Under the pieces are notes generated by a model. That model made no database searches, was not told the DNA's origin, and saw only the letters and a program-made list of their open reading frames with translations. A stretch of 36,268 bases of DNA, taken from Candidatus Thorarchaeota archaeon (GTDB lineage Archaea; Asgardarchaeota; Thorarchaeia; Thorarchaeales; Thorarchaeaceae). How positions within the stretch are numbered: position 1 is the stretch's first letter; the number at the start of each line of letters is the position of its first letter. The DNA lies in assembly GCA_011364905.1 (NCBI GenBank), contig RDNZ01000028.1, positions 1-36,268 of the forward strand, given 5' to 3'. A program made the translations under genes and the position numbers. Shown in pieces: positions 16,555-24,978 of the stretch.

Positions 16555-18183
16555 TTGAGCAGTTTCATTCAGACAAACAAGAAGATGCTAACAGTTTTCA
16601 TAATATTAATCATTATTGGGTCAACTTCAGTTTTAATCCTCTATGGGTATTTCCTTACTCCAGATAATAACGTGACCTTTGCTGGTGGGACTCTAACACA
16701 AGACACAACATGGTCTGGACTTGTACATGTAGAGAGCTTTGTCGCGGTTCCTGAGGGAATCACATTAACCATCTTGCCTGGGACAACTATTGAGTTCCGT
16801 CATTACCGTGGATATACCGATGATCAACGAGTGGGTTTAATTGTTGGAGGTGGTACGGTCATAGCGCAAGGCACCCCGGATGCTCAAATCTGGTTCACAT
16901 CAGACGCTGATGATCCAATCAATGGTGACTGGGCGGGAATTAGCTGCTCATTCACTGAGAGCGTCTTCAAATATGTCATTGTGGAGTACTCTATAATCGG
17001 TATAGAACAAGTGCATTCGAATATGACCATCAGCCACTCTATCATCCGCTGGGTAAATACAGAAGGAATCTACGCTGAGACTTCCCGTCCCATAATTGAG
17101 TATAATCTGATTTATGGTAATGCGTATCACGATATTGCATTGGAGCAGTTCAATCCTGATGTTCAAATCAGGCATAACATCTTCAAAGGTGGTCATGCAA
17201 GCGTTCATGCTGAAGCTACAAATGTAACAATCGCGGGAAATTACTTCGTCAACTATACCGTTGGAGCGATATCAGGTGGACAGTTCTCCAACATGACAAT
17301 TGTTGAGAATAAGTTCGAAGACATAGATGGATATATGATAAATCTAGACCCGACCACAACGAATGTCACCCAGGATAATGATTTTGGCAGTGGCATTTTA
17401 GAATCCCCGCAGCTTGATTTTCCTGATAGTAAAAGGAGTGACTTAGGTTATACTCCAGGAGATCCCGAAGACGAGTATCTCTATGTATATCCAGAATTTG
17501 ATCAGACACGTAGAATTGTAGATCGACTTGAAAATGAAACAGAGATTGGCTCAGCTCTGACATATTTGAATGGAAGTCTCTGGCGTTTCAACGTTGCTTC
17601 ATGGACTAAAGGCACACTACAAGACTTCATAGAAATCAATCCCGTCACAGGGAATAACACAATCTATGGAAACAACTTTGTAATTAATCCAAGAGGACTC
17701 ACCAATGATGGGAATTTCTTCTGGGTCAATGATGTCACTCTAAAGAAGATTTTCAAGTTCAAAATCAACTCCAGTGATTTCATTGAGATAATAGATTCTT
17801 TTGATATTCCAAACCCATCTGAGGGGGGTCTCTCAAGCCTTGTTTGTGATGGTTCGTATTTATACAGCCTGAGTCGCGACACATCTGTAATCTACAAGAT
17901 TGATATGAGTGGAACCTTAGTCACCTCAATTAATTATCAAGGTGCACCTCTGTGGGGCGCGCTTGTCTGGACTGGAATATACTTCTGGGCACATTCTGGT
18001 ATTCATATCACCAAATGGTACGCTAATTGGACCTTGGCAGGAAAAATCTATCCAGTTGCATGGGGCACTGATGCTTTAGCATGGGATGGAACTTACCTTT
18101 GGTCATTACAAAGGACATGTGAGGTCTGGAAAGATGGAAAGATATTCCAGATTGAAATCTTAAACGATCAACTATTACTTTGA
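16555..18183 (+). CDS. Membrane-anchored surface protein: beta-helix plus propeller-like domain
   Basis: A 542-residue protein. An N-terminal TM/signal anchor (residues 10-32, MLTVFIILIIIGSTSVLILY) is followed by 'TLTILPGTTIEFRHYRG' and 'GTVIAQGTPDAQIWFTSDAD', the entry to a right-handed parallel beta-helix (about 40-300). Its rungs read like 'NMTISHSIIRWVNTEGIYAE' and 'NVTIAGNYFVNY' (NosD/pectate-lyase-like fold). From about 320, 'LTYLNGSLWRFN', 'FFWVNDVTLKKIFKF' and 'LAWDGTYLWSLQ' repeat as propeller blades. Many NxT/S sequons fit an extracellular, glycosylated protein. The role is probably binding or cell-surface interaction; no catalytic residues can be assigned. The start is TTG with GGAG about 9 nt upstream. 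Confidence 0.78.
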   Translation: MSSFIQTNKKMLTVFIILIIIGSTSVLILYGYFLTPDNNVTFAGGTLTQDTTWSGLVHVESFVAVPEGITLTILPGTTIEFRHYRGYTDDQRVGLIVGGGTVIAQGTPDAQIWFTSDADDPINGDWAGISCSFTESVFKYVIVEYSIIGIEQVHSNMTISHSIIRWVNTEGIYAETSRPIIEYNLIYGNAYHDIALEQFNPDVQIRHNIFKGGHASVHAEATNVTIAGNYFVNYTVGAISGGQFSNMTIVENKFEDIDGYMINLDPTTTNVTQDNDFGSGILESPQLDFPDSKRSDLGYTPGDPEDEYLYVYPEFDQTRRIVDRLENETEIGSALTYLNGSLWRFNVASWTKGTLQDFIEINPVTGNNTIYGNNFVINPRGLTNDGNFFWVNDVTLKKIFKFKINSSDFIEIIDSFDIPNPSEGGLSSLVCDGSYLYSLSRDTSVIYKIDMSGTLVTSINYQGAPLWGALVWTGIYFWAHSGIHITKWYANWTLAGKIYPVAWGTDALAWDGTYLWSLQRTCEVWKDGKIFQIEILNDQLLL

Positions 18184-18188
18184 CATCC

Positions 18189-18258
18189 AAGATTGACGGG
18201 GTCGGGAAACCAGGGAACTTTCCCTATCCTCACCTGTTGAGCCACCCTTTTCATTCTG
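18189..18258 (+). repeat. Intergenic element copy H
   Basis: Short form without the left extension: GATTGACGGGGTCGGGAAAC, CAGGGAACTTTCCCTATCCT, CACCTGTTGAGCCACCCTTT. It starts 6 nt after the beta-helix protein stop, on the same strand. Confidence 0.85.
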
Positions 18259-18291
18259 GTCATTTTTTCATCTCTGGATGCTTTTGAGTTA

Positions 18292-18684
18292 TCATTTGAC
18301 TGGTATACGTCCCCGAAAAATCGATAGAAAAACACCAAACATTCCAATCTCTACGAAGTCAATGCCCAAAAGCGCCGATATGATTGTCCTTGGAAAGAAG
18401 GCAGTCACAAGCGCATTGTGAAACGAAGCAGAAGCACCAAAGCCAACAAACCCAATCACTATCAGAATGAACGCAATAACACTGTTGATCTCTTGTTTCT
18501 GCTTAAGGACTGCAATAGCAAGCAGGTCAGCTCCCAAGATCTGAAGGACTATCAGAATGTCAAGGACCACAGTAAGATTCGCTTCTGGATCTGTTTGAAA
18601 AAAAGCACAAATGATTCCGATAGCAATTGCTAATAAGGTGACAAGCGTGCCGGTCACAGTCCATATTCTGACCGAATTCTTCAA
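18292..18684 (-). CDS. Small four-TM membrane protein, unknown
   Basis: A 130-residue protein with four hydrophobic segments at about residues 8-28, 37-58, 67-87 and 97-124. It ends FRGRIPVK, and no family is recognised. It is encoded on the strand opposite to its left neighbour and lies between element copies H and I. The start is TTG with GAAGGG about 8 nt upstream. Intact length and consistent TM spacing support a real gene, but there is no independent evidence. Confidence 0.6.
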   Translation of the reverse strand: MKNSVRIWTVTGTLVTLLAIAIGIICAFFQTDPEANLTVVLDILIVLQILGADLLAIAVLKQKQEINSVIAFILIVIGFVGFGASASFHNALVTAFFPRTIISALLGIDFVEIGMFGVFLSIFRGRIPVK

Positions 18685-18754
18685 TCCTAAGCCCTTCTGA
18701 GAATTACTAAACTCAAAGTATGCATGGTTTCTAACTCATAAATACCTTAACATC

Positions 18755-18797
18755 GAACTTGTCCAAACTCACACTGTTGAGCCACCCTCTCATTTTT
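18755..18797 (+). repeat. Intergenic element copy I (3' half)
   Basis: GAACTTGTCCAAACTCACAC, then TGTTGAGCCACCCTCTCATT. The left half is missing. Unlike most copies it does not directly follow a plus-strand gene; it lies between two minus-strand genes. Confidence 0.65.
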
Positions 18798-18873
18798 CGA
18801 CGTTTCGTTGTGAGAAGATGCCTTATTGATGAATTCAACTTACTTGTTTACCTATCATATCTTCATTTTCTTC

Positions 18874-20337
18874 TCAGTTTGTTACACTTACTCTTCGGTA
18901 TCTTCGTATATACAGTACAACACAAATGACCAGTATTACTGAAGCTCCTGCAAGAATAATTACAGGGTCCAATGGAGGTGGAGTGGATGTTTCAACAATC
19001 CCATGAGCATAATAGATGTCCATCTCACCATTTCTGCCATCAGACCATGCGATGTGCGGCACTCCATCCGAGTCCAACTGGATACCCATATACTCGCCCG
19101 GTCTTGTATACGAACTCGAAGTCGTTGAATTTGCAACAGGAATCGGTGTACCAAATACTGGATTATCATGTTCATCCCCGGTGAATTCTAGTGTACGGTA
19201 ATATGGTCTATATTCACTCTCTTGTTCATCATAATAGACAATATGCAATCTTCCATCAGTTCCGATGGCCATTTCTGGATTCCACTGATTTCCCTCCACA
19301 GTGGGATTTACTCTAATGCGTGGACTCCAAGTATCGCCATAGTCGTCCGAGTATCTAAGATAAACGTCAAAGGAGTTCTGCCCCTCATCAAATCCATCCG
19401 CCCAAAGTACGTAGAGTCTATCATTCTGATCAAATCTAATCACAGGGAGGGTAATCTTTCCCGGTGCTGATGTTGAGTAGTTCCCATCGTTGTTAATGAA
19501 CCGGCTCTCTTGGAAAGTGGAACCGCCGTCTAGACTTCTTGCAAGTTCGATATTGCCCCAGTTCAATGCTGCAGGCTCTATGTAAAGCCATGAGGTATAC
19601 AGATCGTTTTCACTACTCAGAGCTATGTAAGGGAAGCACCTCCATGGGTCTTGCTTAGTAATATTGCATATCTCTTGAAACGTCTGGCCTCCATCGATGG
19701 ATCGGCTAAGGCGAATATCAGCGTCTCCAAGGGCTGAATTGAGATCTACATCATCATAGACGACATATATTGTTCCATCATCACTAATTGCCATCGTCTC
19801 CTTATCGGCAAAGAAGTTTCCATAGGAAGCTGTTACAGGTGTCCAAGACGCGCCATAATCATCACTTCGAGCCACGGTTATTTGAGAAAGTGAAGGACCT
19901 GAAATTGAGTACTCTAAGTATGCATAGTAAATAGTTCCATCGTGCCACACCAGCCATGGGTCCGATTGTCCTGTTGTTCCACTCGTAAACATTGGCATAT
20001 TATATGGGCTAGTCCAAGTATTTCCTCCATCAACAGACTTTGTCACGCTGACGCGAATACCCCCGCCGTTGTGCGTGTTAGAGTCCTTCCACCCTGCAAA
20101 GATAGTCCCATTATCACTAATGGCCATAGAAACCTCTACATGGTGTGGATATGAGGAATCATCAGTTGAGAGAAGCACATTCGAAGAAAATTCACTCACT
20201 TCGGGTTGAGTTTCAACTGACGCGTTTTGAAGAGCTAGATTTACAATTCTTTTTCCCTCGCTGGTTTGTATGCATGGAAATACTACCAGAAGGACTAGAG
20301 CAAGAGTAAATAAAAATCGTCGAACCATATACAGCAA
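18874..20337 (-). CDS. Cell-surface BNR/sialidase-like beta-propeller protein (paralogue 1)
   Basis: A 487-residue protein with an N-terminal signal peptide (FLFTLALVLLVVFPCIQTSE, about residues 8-27), a propeller domain (about 50-440) and a C-terminal TM helix (about 459-480) ending RRYRR. At least five Asp boxes mark propeller blades: SVDGGNTW, SDDYGASW, SIDGGQTF, SLDGGSTF and SDDYGDTW. The family is the sialidase/BNR superfamily, but Asp boxes occur in many non-sialidase propellers, and I did not find the sialidase arginine triad with confidence. A surface glycan-binding or glycan-hydrolysing role is possible. It is very similar to the protein at 31128-32579, about three quarters identical by eye. 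Element copies I and J flank the gene. Confidence 0.88.
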   Translation of the reverse strand: MLYMVRRFLFTLALVLLVVFPCIQTSEGKRIVNLALQNASVETQPEVSEFSSNVLLSTDDSSYPHHVEVSMAISDNGTIFAGWKDSNTHNGGGIRVSVTKSVDGGNTWTSPYNMPMFTSGTTGQSDPWLVWHDGTIYYAYLEYSISGPSLSQITVARSDDYGASWTPVTASYGNFFADKETMAISDDGTIYVVYDDVDLNSALGDADIRLSRSIDGGQTFQEICNITKQDPWRCFPYIALSSENDLYTSWLYIEPAALNWGNIELARSLDGGSTFQESRFINNDGNYSTSAPGKITLPVIRFDQNDRLYVLWADGFDEGQNSFDVYLRYSDDYGDTWSPRIRVNPTVEGNQWNPEMAIGTDGRLHIVYYDEQESEYRPYYRTLEFTGDEHDNPVFGTPIPVANSTTSSSYTRPGEYMGIQLDSDGVPHIAWSDGRNGEMDIYYAHGIVETSTPPPLDPVIILAGASVILVICVVLYIRRYRRVSVTN

Positions 20338-20513
20338 TTCCTATTCATTCAATGGCAATTAGATGTTGAGTTGAGTGGCATAATACCAATCGATTAGAGA
20401 TGACTCCAAGATTCTATGTTTCAATATCCAAGAGGATAGAACTATGCAGTTTTTCGTTGTATTGTTAGCTGGTTTCAATGAACAACAATCTCTAGAAACA
20501 ATAGAGAGTCTGA

Positions 20514-20560
20514 ACAATATTATAATCTCTTTTGTAAAAGCAACTGAATAGAGTTTTGTG
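20514..20560 (-). promoter_or_regulatory. Promoter block shared with the second BNR paralogue
   Basis: On the minus strand, AGATTATAATATT (TATA at 20516-20525) lies in a block of about 46 nt that aligns to 32634-32683 upstream of the paralogue. RNA would start near 20490, leaving a leader of about 150 nt. The rest of the 423-nt gap (20338-20760) holds no gene I can support, only this block and element copy J. Confidence 0.5.
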
Positions 20561-20651
20561 CGACCAGTTACTAGCAGAGGAGAAACTGGAAGAATTGTTT
20601 CTTGGAACAATGATGAAGTGATTGACTGAAATCTCTCAGATGGACTTAGGG

Positions 20652-20725
20652 ACATGGACTGACGGGGTCGGGTGAACAGAGAACTTTCCTTATCTTCGCC
20701 TGTTGAGCCACCCTATCTATTTTGC
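20652..20725 (+). repeat. Intergenic element copy J
   Basis: GGACTGACGGGGTCGGGTGA, ACAGAGAACTTTCCTTATCT, TCGCCTGTTGAGCCACCCTA. It is near-complete but follows no plus-strand gene. It lies between the BNR gene promoter and the start of the exchanger gene at 20761. Confidence 0.82.
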
Positions 20726-20760
20726 ATGATTTGATCATCACCAAACCATCAGTTTTTTGA

Positions 20761-21771
20761 ATGCAATCCGATTTACCTACAAAAGAGATGCTGCCTGATA
20801 TTTTGCTCTGGTCTTCGCTCTTCATAGGTGGATATTTTCTAATCTACTTTCTAGCAGATCTCATAATTGACACTCTTGTAGATATCAGCGAGTCATTCTC
20901 AATTTCTCCCATAGTTCTAGGACTTCTCATCCTTGGTATCGACCTAGAAGAGAGCATTGTTTCTCTAACAGCAGCATTTGAGGGATTGCCGTATCTTGCT
21001 CTTGGAAATCTTATTGGAAATACAGTGATTGCAATTGGTATCGCCTTTGGTTTGCCTGCACTTTATCTTAAGGCTGAAATCGACAAGCTTCCAAGATTTT
21101 ATTATATCGAGTTGGTAGGCGCTGGCACAATTGTACTGGTATCCATGGTTCTGACGAGTCACCTATTTCTGTTCGGATTTTTAAGCATCAGTCTCTTCAT
21201 TGCTCATCTAGTATACACTCTGCGAATTCAAAGAGAGTTCAAGTCAACCAACTTACGCAGGAAACAGGTAGAGAAAGATACCGAAAAGGAGCAGGAGAAA
21301 GATAGAGGTGTAAAAAAGAAAACTCGTTTGCAGACAGTTGCTAAATTACTGATTGCTCTAATTCTTCTCTCCGTAGGCGCGGAGGTTTTAGTGGTCAGTG
21401 CTGAGGAACTTGTTATTCTTACTGGATTGAATGAAAGTTTCTTCGGACTGGTAATAATGGCGGCTGTGACCAATGTTGAGGAGTTTTGGTTAATAGTCAA
21501 GTCAATTAGAAAGGATCGCGCTGATCTGGGTGTTAGTGCACAAGTTGGAAAAATCATTTGGAATATCACTTTGATTTTTGGAATTTGCAGCATACTTCTA
21601 TTTCAGTTCACATTTGAGATGATAATGCTGCTTAGCTCGATTATCTTTATCATTTCACTCACTGTTCTAGCTGTTAATCTCTTTCAAAACCGACTATCAA
21701 AAACAACTGGTATTGGATATCTAATACTACTCCTTATCTTCTTGGTTCTGAACTCACTATTCATCATATAG
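20761..21771 (+). CDS. Divergent Na+/Ca2+ exchanger-family (CaCA) membrane protein
   Basis: A 336-residue protein with about ten TM helices in two inverted halves, joined by a charged cytoplasmic loop (about residues 158-190, KQVEKDTEKEQEKDRGVKKK). Each half has an alpha-repeat-like segment. The first is 'GIDLEESIVSLTAAFEGLPY' then LALGNLIGNT (59-88), and the second is 'AAVTNVEEFW' then GVSAQVGKIIWN. In canonical exchangers the motif is GTSLPE...GNxxGSN. Here the PE pair is EE in both halves and GSN is changed, so the transported ion may differ or the activity may be lost. Function as a cation antiporter is inferred from the fold. The ATG at 20761 has no ribosome site and may be leaderless. 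Confidence 0.8.
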   Translation: MQSDLPTKEMLPDILLWSSLFIGGYFLIYFLADLIIDTLVDISESFSISPIVLGLLILGIDLEESIVSLTAAFEGLPYLALGNLIGNTVIAIGIAFGLPALYLKAEIDKLPRFYYIELVGAGTIVLVSMVLTSHLFLFGFLSISLFIAHLVYTLRIQREFKSTNLRRKQVEKDTEKEQEKDRGVKKKTRLQTVAKLLIALILLSVGAEVLVVSAEELVILTGLNESFFGLVIMAAVTNVEEFWLIVKSIRKDRADLGVSAQVGKIIWNITLIFGICSILLFQFTFEMIMLLSSIIFIISLTVLAVNLFQNRLSKTTGIGYLILLLIFLVLNSLFII

Positions 21772-21790
21772 AATGCTGTATCAACCGAGT

Positions 21791-21820
21791 AGGATGCTAG
21801 ACTGACGGGGTCAGGCGAAT
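21791..21820 (+). repeat. Intergenic element copy K (5' half)
   Basis: GGATGCTAGACTGACGGGGT then CAGGCGAATCTTTACA. Only the left half is present. It lies 20 nt after the exchanger gene, on the same strand. Confidence 0.65.
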
Positions 21821-21887
21821 CTTTACACGGCCCAAAAAGGAAGATGGCATTATTTCAAGCACAATCTCCCATACTTAGAACCTTCTC

Positions 21888-21928
21888 GATTCTAAAGAAT
21901 CATCTACGGGGTTCGCGAGAGTCCCCGG
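21888..21928 (+). promoter_or_regulatory. Inverted repeats upstream of the arsenite exporter
   Basis: GATTCT-AA-AGAATC (21888-21901) is a perfect 14-bp palindrome with a 2-nt spacer. A second element, CGGGG...CCCCG (about 21906-21928), follows. A TATA-like TTAATATC lies near 21950. They sit about 90-125 nt before the ACR3 start and could bind a regulator, but no ArsR-type gene is in the window. Confidence 0.3.
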
Positions 21929-22012
21929 CTTTGCAATCCTTCTCAAAACAGTTAATATCAGGATTATTCGAATTTTGCGACTAAGCCCTTTTGGCGGTTC
22001 TAGGAGAGAAGA

Positions 22013-23125
22013 ATGAGCAGTCCAAATACTGACAAAGAAGATGTAGCTCGTAGTCCAGTGACTGGTCTGAGCACCCTCGACAAGTTTCTTCCTCTATGGA
22101 TTATCTTGGCAATGATTCTGGGAGTCCTCTTAGGGGATCTAGTGCCTGGGTTTGCTGAGGCTTTAGACTATTGGAGCATTGGGACCGTATCTCTCCCGAT
22201 TGCAATTGGCCTCCTCTGGATGATGTACCCTGTCTTGGCAAAGGTCAAGTATGAGGAGCTTGGACGACTAAAGAAGGAGAAAAAGATGTTTGGGGTTTCA
22301 TTAACCCTGAACTGGTTGATTGGTCCGTTTTTGATGTTTGCACTTGCATGGATATTCCTTGCTGATCTCCCGGAGTATCGAACTGGAATAATCCTCGTAG
22401 GACTAGCGCGCTGCATCGCAATGGTATTGATTTGGAACATGATGGCTGGTGGCTGTAGTGAGTCATGTGCGGTCCTTGTGGCATTGAACTCAGTCTTCCA
22501 GATAATAATGTACAGTCCTGAAGCATGGTTCTTTGTAACTTATCTCTCATCAATTGTGTCACCTGGATCTGGTTCCGTTGTCCAAGTTTCAATTATTGAG
22601 ATCGCATGGAGTGTCATTATCTTCCTTGGGATTCCACTGGTGGCTGGGATTGTAACAAGGTTCAGCCTTATGAAGCGTCGTTCTAAAGAGTGGTACGACG
22701 GAGAATTTGCACCCAAGCTGGGGCCATACGCTTTGATTGGACTTCTCTTCACGATTGTGGTTATGTTCTCTCTGAAAGGGAATACAATTGTTGCTCTTCC
22801 GTTCGATGTACTGAGAATCGCTCTTCCACTTCTTGTTTACTTCGTCATCATGTTCTTTGTTTCATTTGGAATCTCGTATGCCATGAAGTTCGCATACGAT
22901 AAGAATGTGACATTATCATTCACTGCCGCTAGCAACAACTTTGAGCTGGCAATTGCCGTTGCCATTGGAGTATTTGGCATCGGATCCGGCCAAGCACTTG
23001 CTGCAGTTGTAGGTCCACTCATCGAGGTGCCTGTCTTGGTTGGACTTGTCTATGTTTCATTATGGTTAGGACGAAAGTTCTATGGACGAAATGCTAGAAA
23101 TCAAGCTGGCGTGAAACAGGAGTAG
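22013..23125 (+). CDS. acr3: ACR3-family arsenite efflux transporter
   Basis: A 370-residue membrane protein with ten predicted TM helices that exports arsenite (and antimonite in some members) using the ion gradient. Family hallmarks are the N-terminal 'LDKFLPLWIILAMILGVLLG', the essential cysteine in GLARCIAMV (Cys134), WNMMAGG just after it, 'ALNSVFQIIMYSPEAWFFV', and the C-terminal 'ASNNFELAIAVAIGVFGIGS' and 'PLIEVPVLVGLVYVSLWL' with the conserved Glu. Length is normal for ACR3. AGGAG lies 6-8 nt before the ATG. No arsR, arsA or arsM neighbours are present, so it appears to be a standalone resistance gene. Diverged element copy L follows the stop. Confidence 0.95.
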   Translation: MSSPNTDKEDVARSPVTGLSTLDKFLPLWIILAMILGVLLGDLVPGFAEALDYWSIGTVSLPIAIGLLWMMYPVLAKVKYEELGRLKKEKKMFGVSLTLNWLIGPFLMFALAWIFLADLPEYRTGIILVGLARCIAMVLIWNMMAGGCSESCAVLVALNSVFQIIMYSPEAWFFVTYLSSIVSPGSGSVVQVSIIEIAWSVIIFLGIPLVAGIVTRFSLMKRRSKEWYDGEFAPKLGPYALIGLLFTIVVMFSLKGNTIVALPFDVLRIALPLLVYFVIMFFVSFGISYAMKFAYDKNVTLSFTAASNNFELAIAVAIGVFGIGSGQALAAVVGPLIEVPVLVGLVYVSLWLGRKFYGRNARNQAGVKQE

Positions 23126-23133
23126 TATGAATT

Positions 23134-23210
23134 CGGACCTTCAACATGGTCCGATGAACAATGATCTTTCCCCTTGCTTCAGATGTTAAGTCGCCCTTTT
23201 TCATTTTACG
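23134..23210 (+). repeat. Intergenic element copy L (diverged)
   Basis: GACCTTCAACATGGTCCGAT, GAACAATGATCTTTCCCCTT, AGATGTTAAGTCGCCCTTTT, TCATTTTACG. Order and spacing match the element, with many substitutions. It starts just after the ACR3 stop, on the same strand. Confidence 0.65.
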
Positions 23211-23359
23211 TTGATGAAACTATTCGAGTGGGGGGCATGATTCCACTTCTATTCTTCTTAACATGACCTTCAATTACGAGGGTAGCAAAGCAATCAGTTT
23301 CAGCTTCTTTTCTACTCATTCTCTACATTATTATATCGCTTCAAAAGAGTAACATGGTT

Positions 23360-23833
23360 TTAGCAGTTTTTGGCTTTTATTTTGGAATGTACGTGTTCAC
23401 GAACAAGTTTACGGTAGTGCGTTTTTTTCACATTATCATATTCGCTGGAATCAGAATAGTAGAGAGAGATTACAGTGTCAAATCCCCAATCAAACTCATC
23501 TGCAGGAAACACTGCGTACCTGACAATACCCTTGGTGTCGTTTCCAGTTACATCAAAATACAATTGCTGCAGATACCTATTCACCTCATCATCGGATGAG
23601 CCATTCATAAGTTGAAGAAACAGATCATCATAGATGCCAACGAAATATCGGTTATGGTTCTTTGTAACCTCTTTTTCGTAATCTCCATCCCTGACCCATT
23701 TCATTTTACGAAAACAGTCAAAGATATTTTCAAAATAAGGCTGCATACTCTCAACCAATTTATCGGTTGTTCTATTCGTTATTCTAGTAATGACCAACAT
23801 GCCTTCAGGTTCTTCGTACTTCACTTCTCTCAC
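23360..23833 (-). CDS. Hypothetical soluble protein
   Basis: A 157-residue cytosolic protein, acidic and rich in Tyr and Phe, beginning MREVKYEEPEGMLVITRITN. No TM helix, signal peptide or metal motif is seen. Predicted mixed alpha-beta; the sequence 'YFVGIYDDLFLQLMNGSSDD' lies mid-protein. I do not recognise a family. The start is GTG with no clear ribosome site. Its codon use looks normal for the window, and no competing frame on the other strand is convincing. Confidence 0.6.
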   Translation of the reverse strand: MREVKYEEPEGMLVITRITNRTTDKLVESMQPYFENIFDCFRKMKWVRDGDYEKEVTKNHNRYFVGIYDDLFLQLMNGSSDDEVNRYLQQLYFDVTGNDTKGIVRYAVFPADEFDWGFDTVISLYYSDSSEYDNVKKTHYRKLVREHVHSKIKAKNC

Positions 23834-24212
23834 TCCATAATAGAATGATAATGAAAAGAAGAAGCAGTCAACGAAATTGAAGGGTTAATACAACAGATTT
23901 TATTCAAGCCATAATAAAAAAAGACAATAAGTAGCTACATCAAATTCATTCTTATTCTATTCAAAAAACATATTCAGATACTTGTATATAAGTACAATCA
24001 TTTCATGTATGTTGTTGCAAAATTCGCTTTTTTGCTGGCAAATGCTACATTTTTAGTTCAAGTCTATACTAGATTGAAAAAGCCTGACATTTTACAGCGA
24101 ATAGACAGAAGACTACTGTGAGATGACTGACTCTCTTTTCTGCAACTGTTACTTTCATCAAAATTGAAATATGACTCTGCTCTTCGATTGATTAAGGCAA
24201 GGTGTCATTGAT
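23834..24212. other. AT-rich gap without a supported gene
   Basis: A stretch of 379 bases, clearly richer in A+T than its surroundings. I see no tRNA, no element copy and no convincing frame. The only signal is AAGGTG close to 24200, which serves as ribosome site for the acetyltransferase gene at 24213. Several T runs (for example near 24028 and 24052) could end transcripts. Confidence 0.6.
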
Positions 24213-24791
24213 ATGAAATCCACACCTCCCTCAATCATAGAAACAGACCGTCTTACTCTACGTCCATACCGTGTAGGTGATGAGAGTTGGTATTTCGAGA
24301 TGAGTCAGAGAAACCACGATCATCTCAAGAGGTATGAATCACAAAACCCAGCAATGACAATCAAGACCGAAGAAGACGCAAAAGGAATGATATCTGACCT
24401 TGCAAACGACTGGAAGGATTGCACGCATTTCTTCATGCCTGTTTTCCTCAAAAGCACCGAGGAATTCGTAGCCCAGGTCTATATCGGTCCTGTTAGTTGG
24501 GACTTACCTGAGTTTTCAATTGGTTACTTTGTTGACGTGGGGCATGAAGGAAGAGGCTACGTGACAGAGGCTGTAAATGCAGTAGTAAAGACGCTTTTTG
24601 AGAGTTTCAATGCACAAAGACTTCGAATCGAAACCGATGATACGAATGTCAGAAGTATAGGTGTTGCAGAAAGATGTGGCTTTGTCCAAGAGGGTCACAT
24701 AAGAGAGAACAAGAAGAACCCTGATGGTACGTATTCCGGCACCTTATACTTTGGATTGTTGAAACGCGAGTTCTTGTTGAACAGTACTTAG
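24213..24791 (+). CDS. GNAT-family N-acetyltransferase (RimJ/RimL type)
   Basis: A 192-residue protein of the acetyltransferase_3 (RimJ/RimL-like) family, which transfers acetyl from acetyl-CoA to an N-terminal or other amino group. 'IETDRLTLRPYRVGDESWYF' (residues 9-28) is the typical first strand, 'FSIGYFVDVGHEGRGYVTEA' (about 101-120) holds the acetyl-CoA binding loop (GRGYVTEA), and 'RLRIETDDTNVRSIGVAERC' then GFVQEG (about 138-163) is the conserved Asn-containing motif. The substrate cannot be told; ribosomal proteins are the classical targets. AAGGTG lies about 9 nt before the ATG. It is monocistronic as far as can be seen. Confidence 0.92.
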   Translation: MKSTPPSIIETDRLTLRPYRVGDESWYFEMSQRNHDHLKRYESQNPAMTIKTEEDAKGMISDLANDWKDCTHFFMPVFLKSTEEFVAQVYIGPVSWDLPEFSIGYFVDVGHEGRGYVTEAVNAVVKTLFESFNAQRLRIETDDTNVRSIGVAERCGFVQEGHIRENKKNPDGTYSGTLYFGLLKREFLLNST

Positions 24792-24978
24792 AGTTGAACA
24801 TCTAACAAAAATCCCCTTTAGGCCTGAAGATTGCTTTGTATCATAAAACATTGCACTGGTCCATGCCTTTGATTCACTCTTTCGTCTTGTGATTGTCATA
24901 GTGTAAAGAAGATATATCACGACTCATTATGCTTCCCTGATGAAGCGGATTTAGTTTTCACAACGCTGGCGAACAAGA

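Noticed and set aside
18874..20337. Calling the BNR proteins true sialidases
   Set aside because: Asp boxes are shared by many propellers, and I could not place the arginine triad, the nucleophilic Tyr or the FRIP motif.
20359..20655. Minus-strand frame of 98 codons upstream of BNR paralogue 1
   Set aside because: It covers the shared promoter block and runs up to element copy J. Composition is low-quality and no family is seen.
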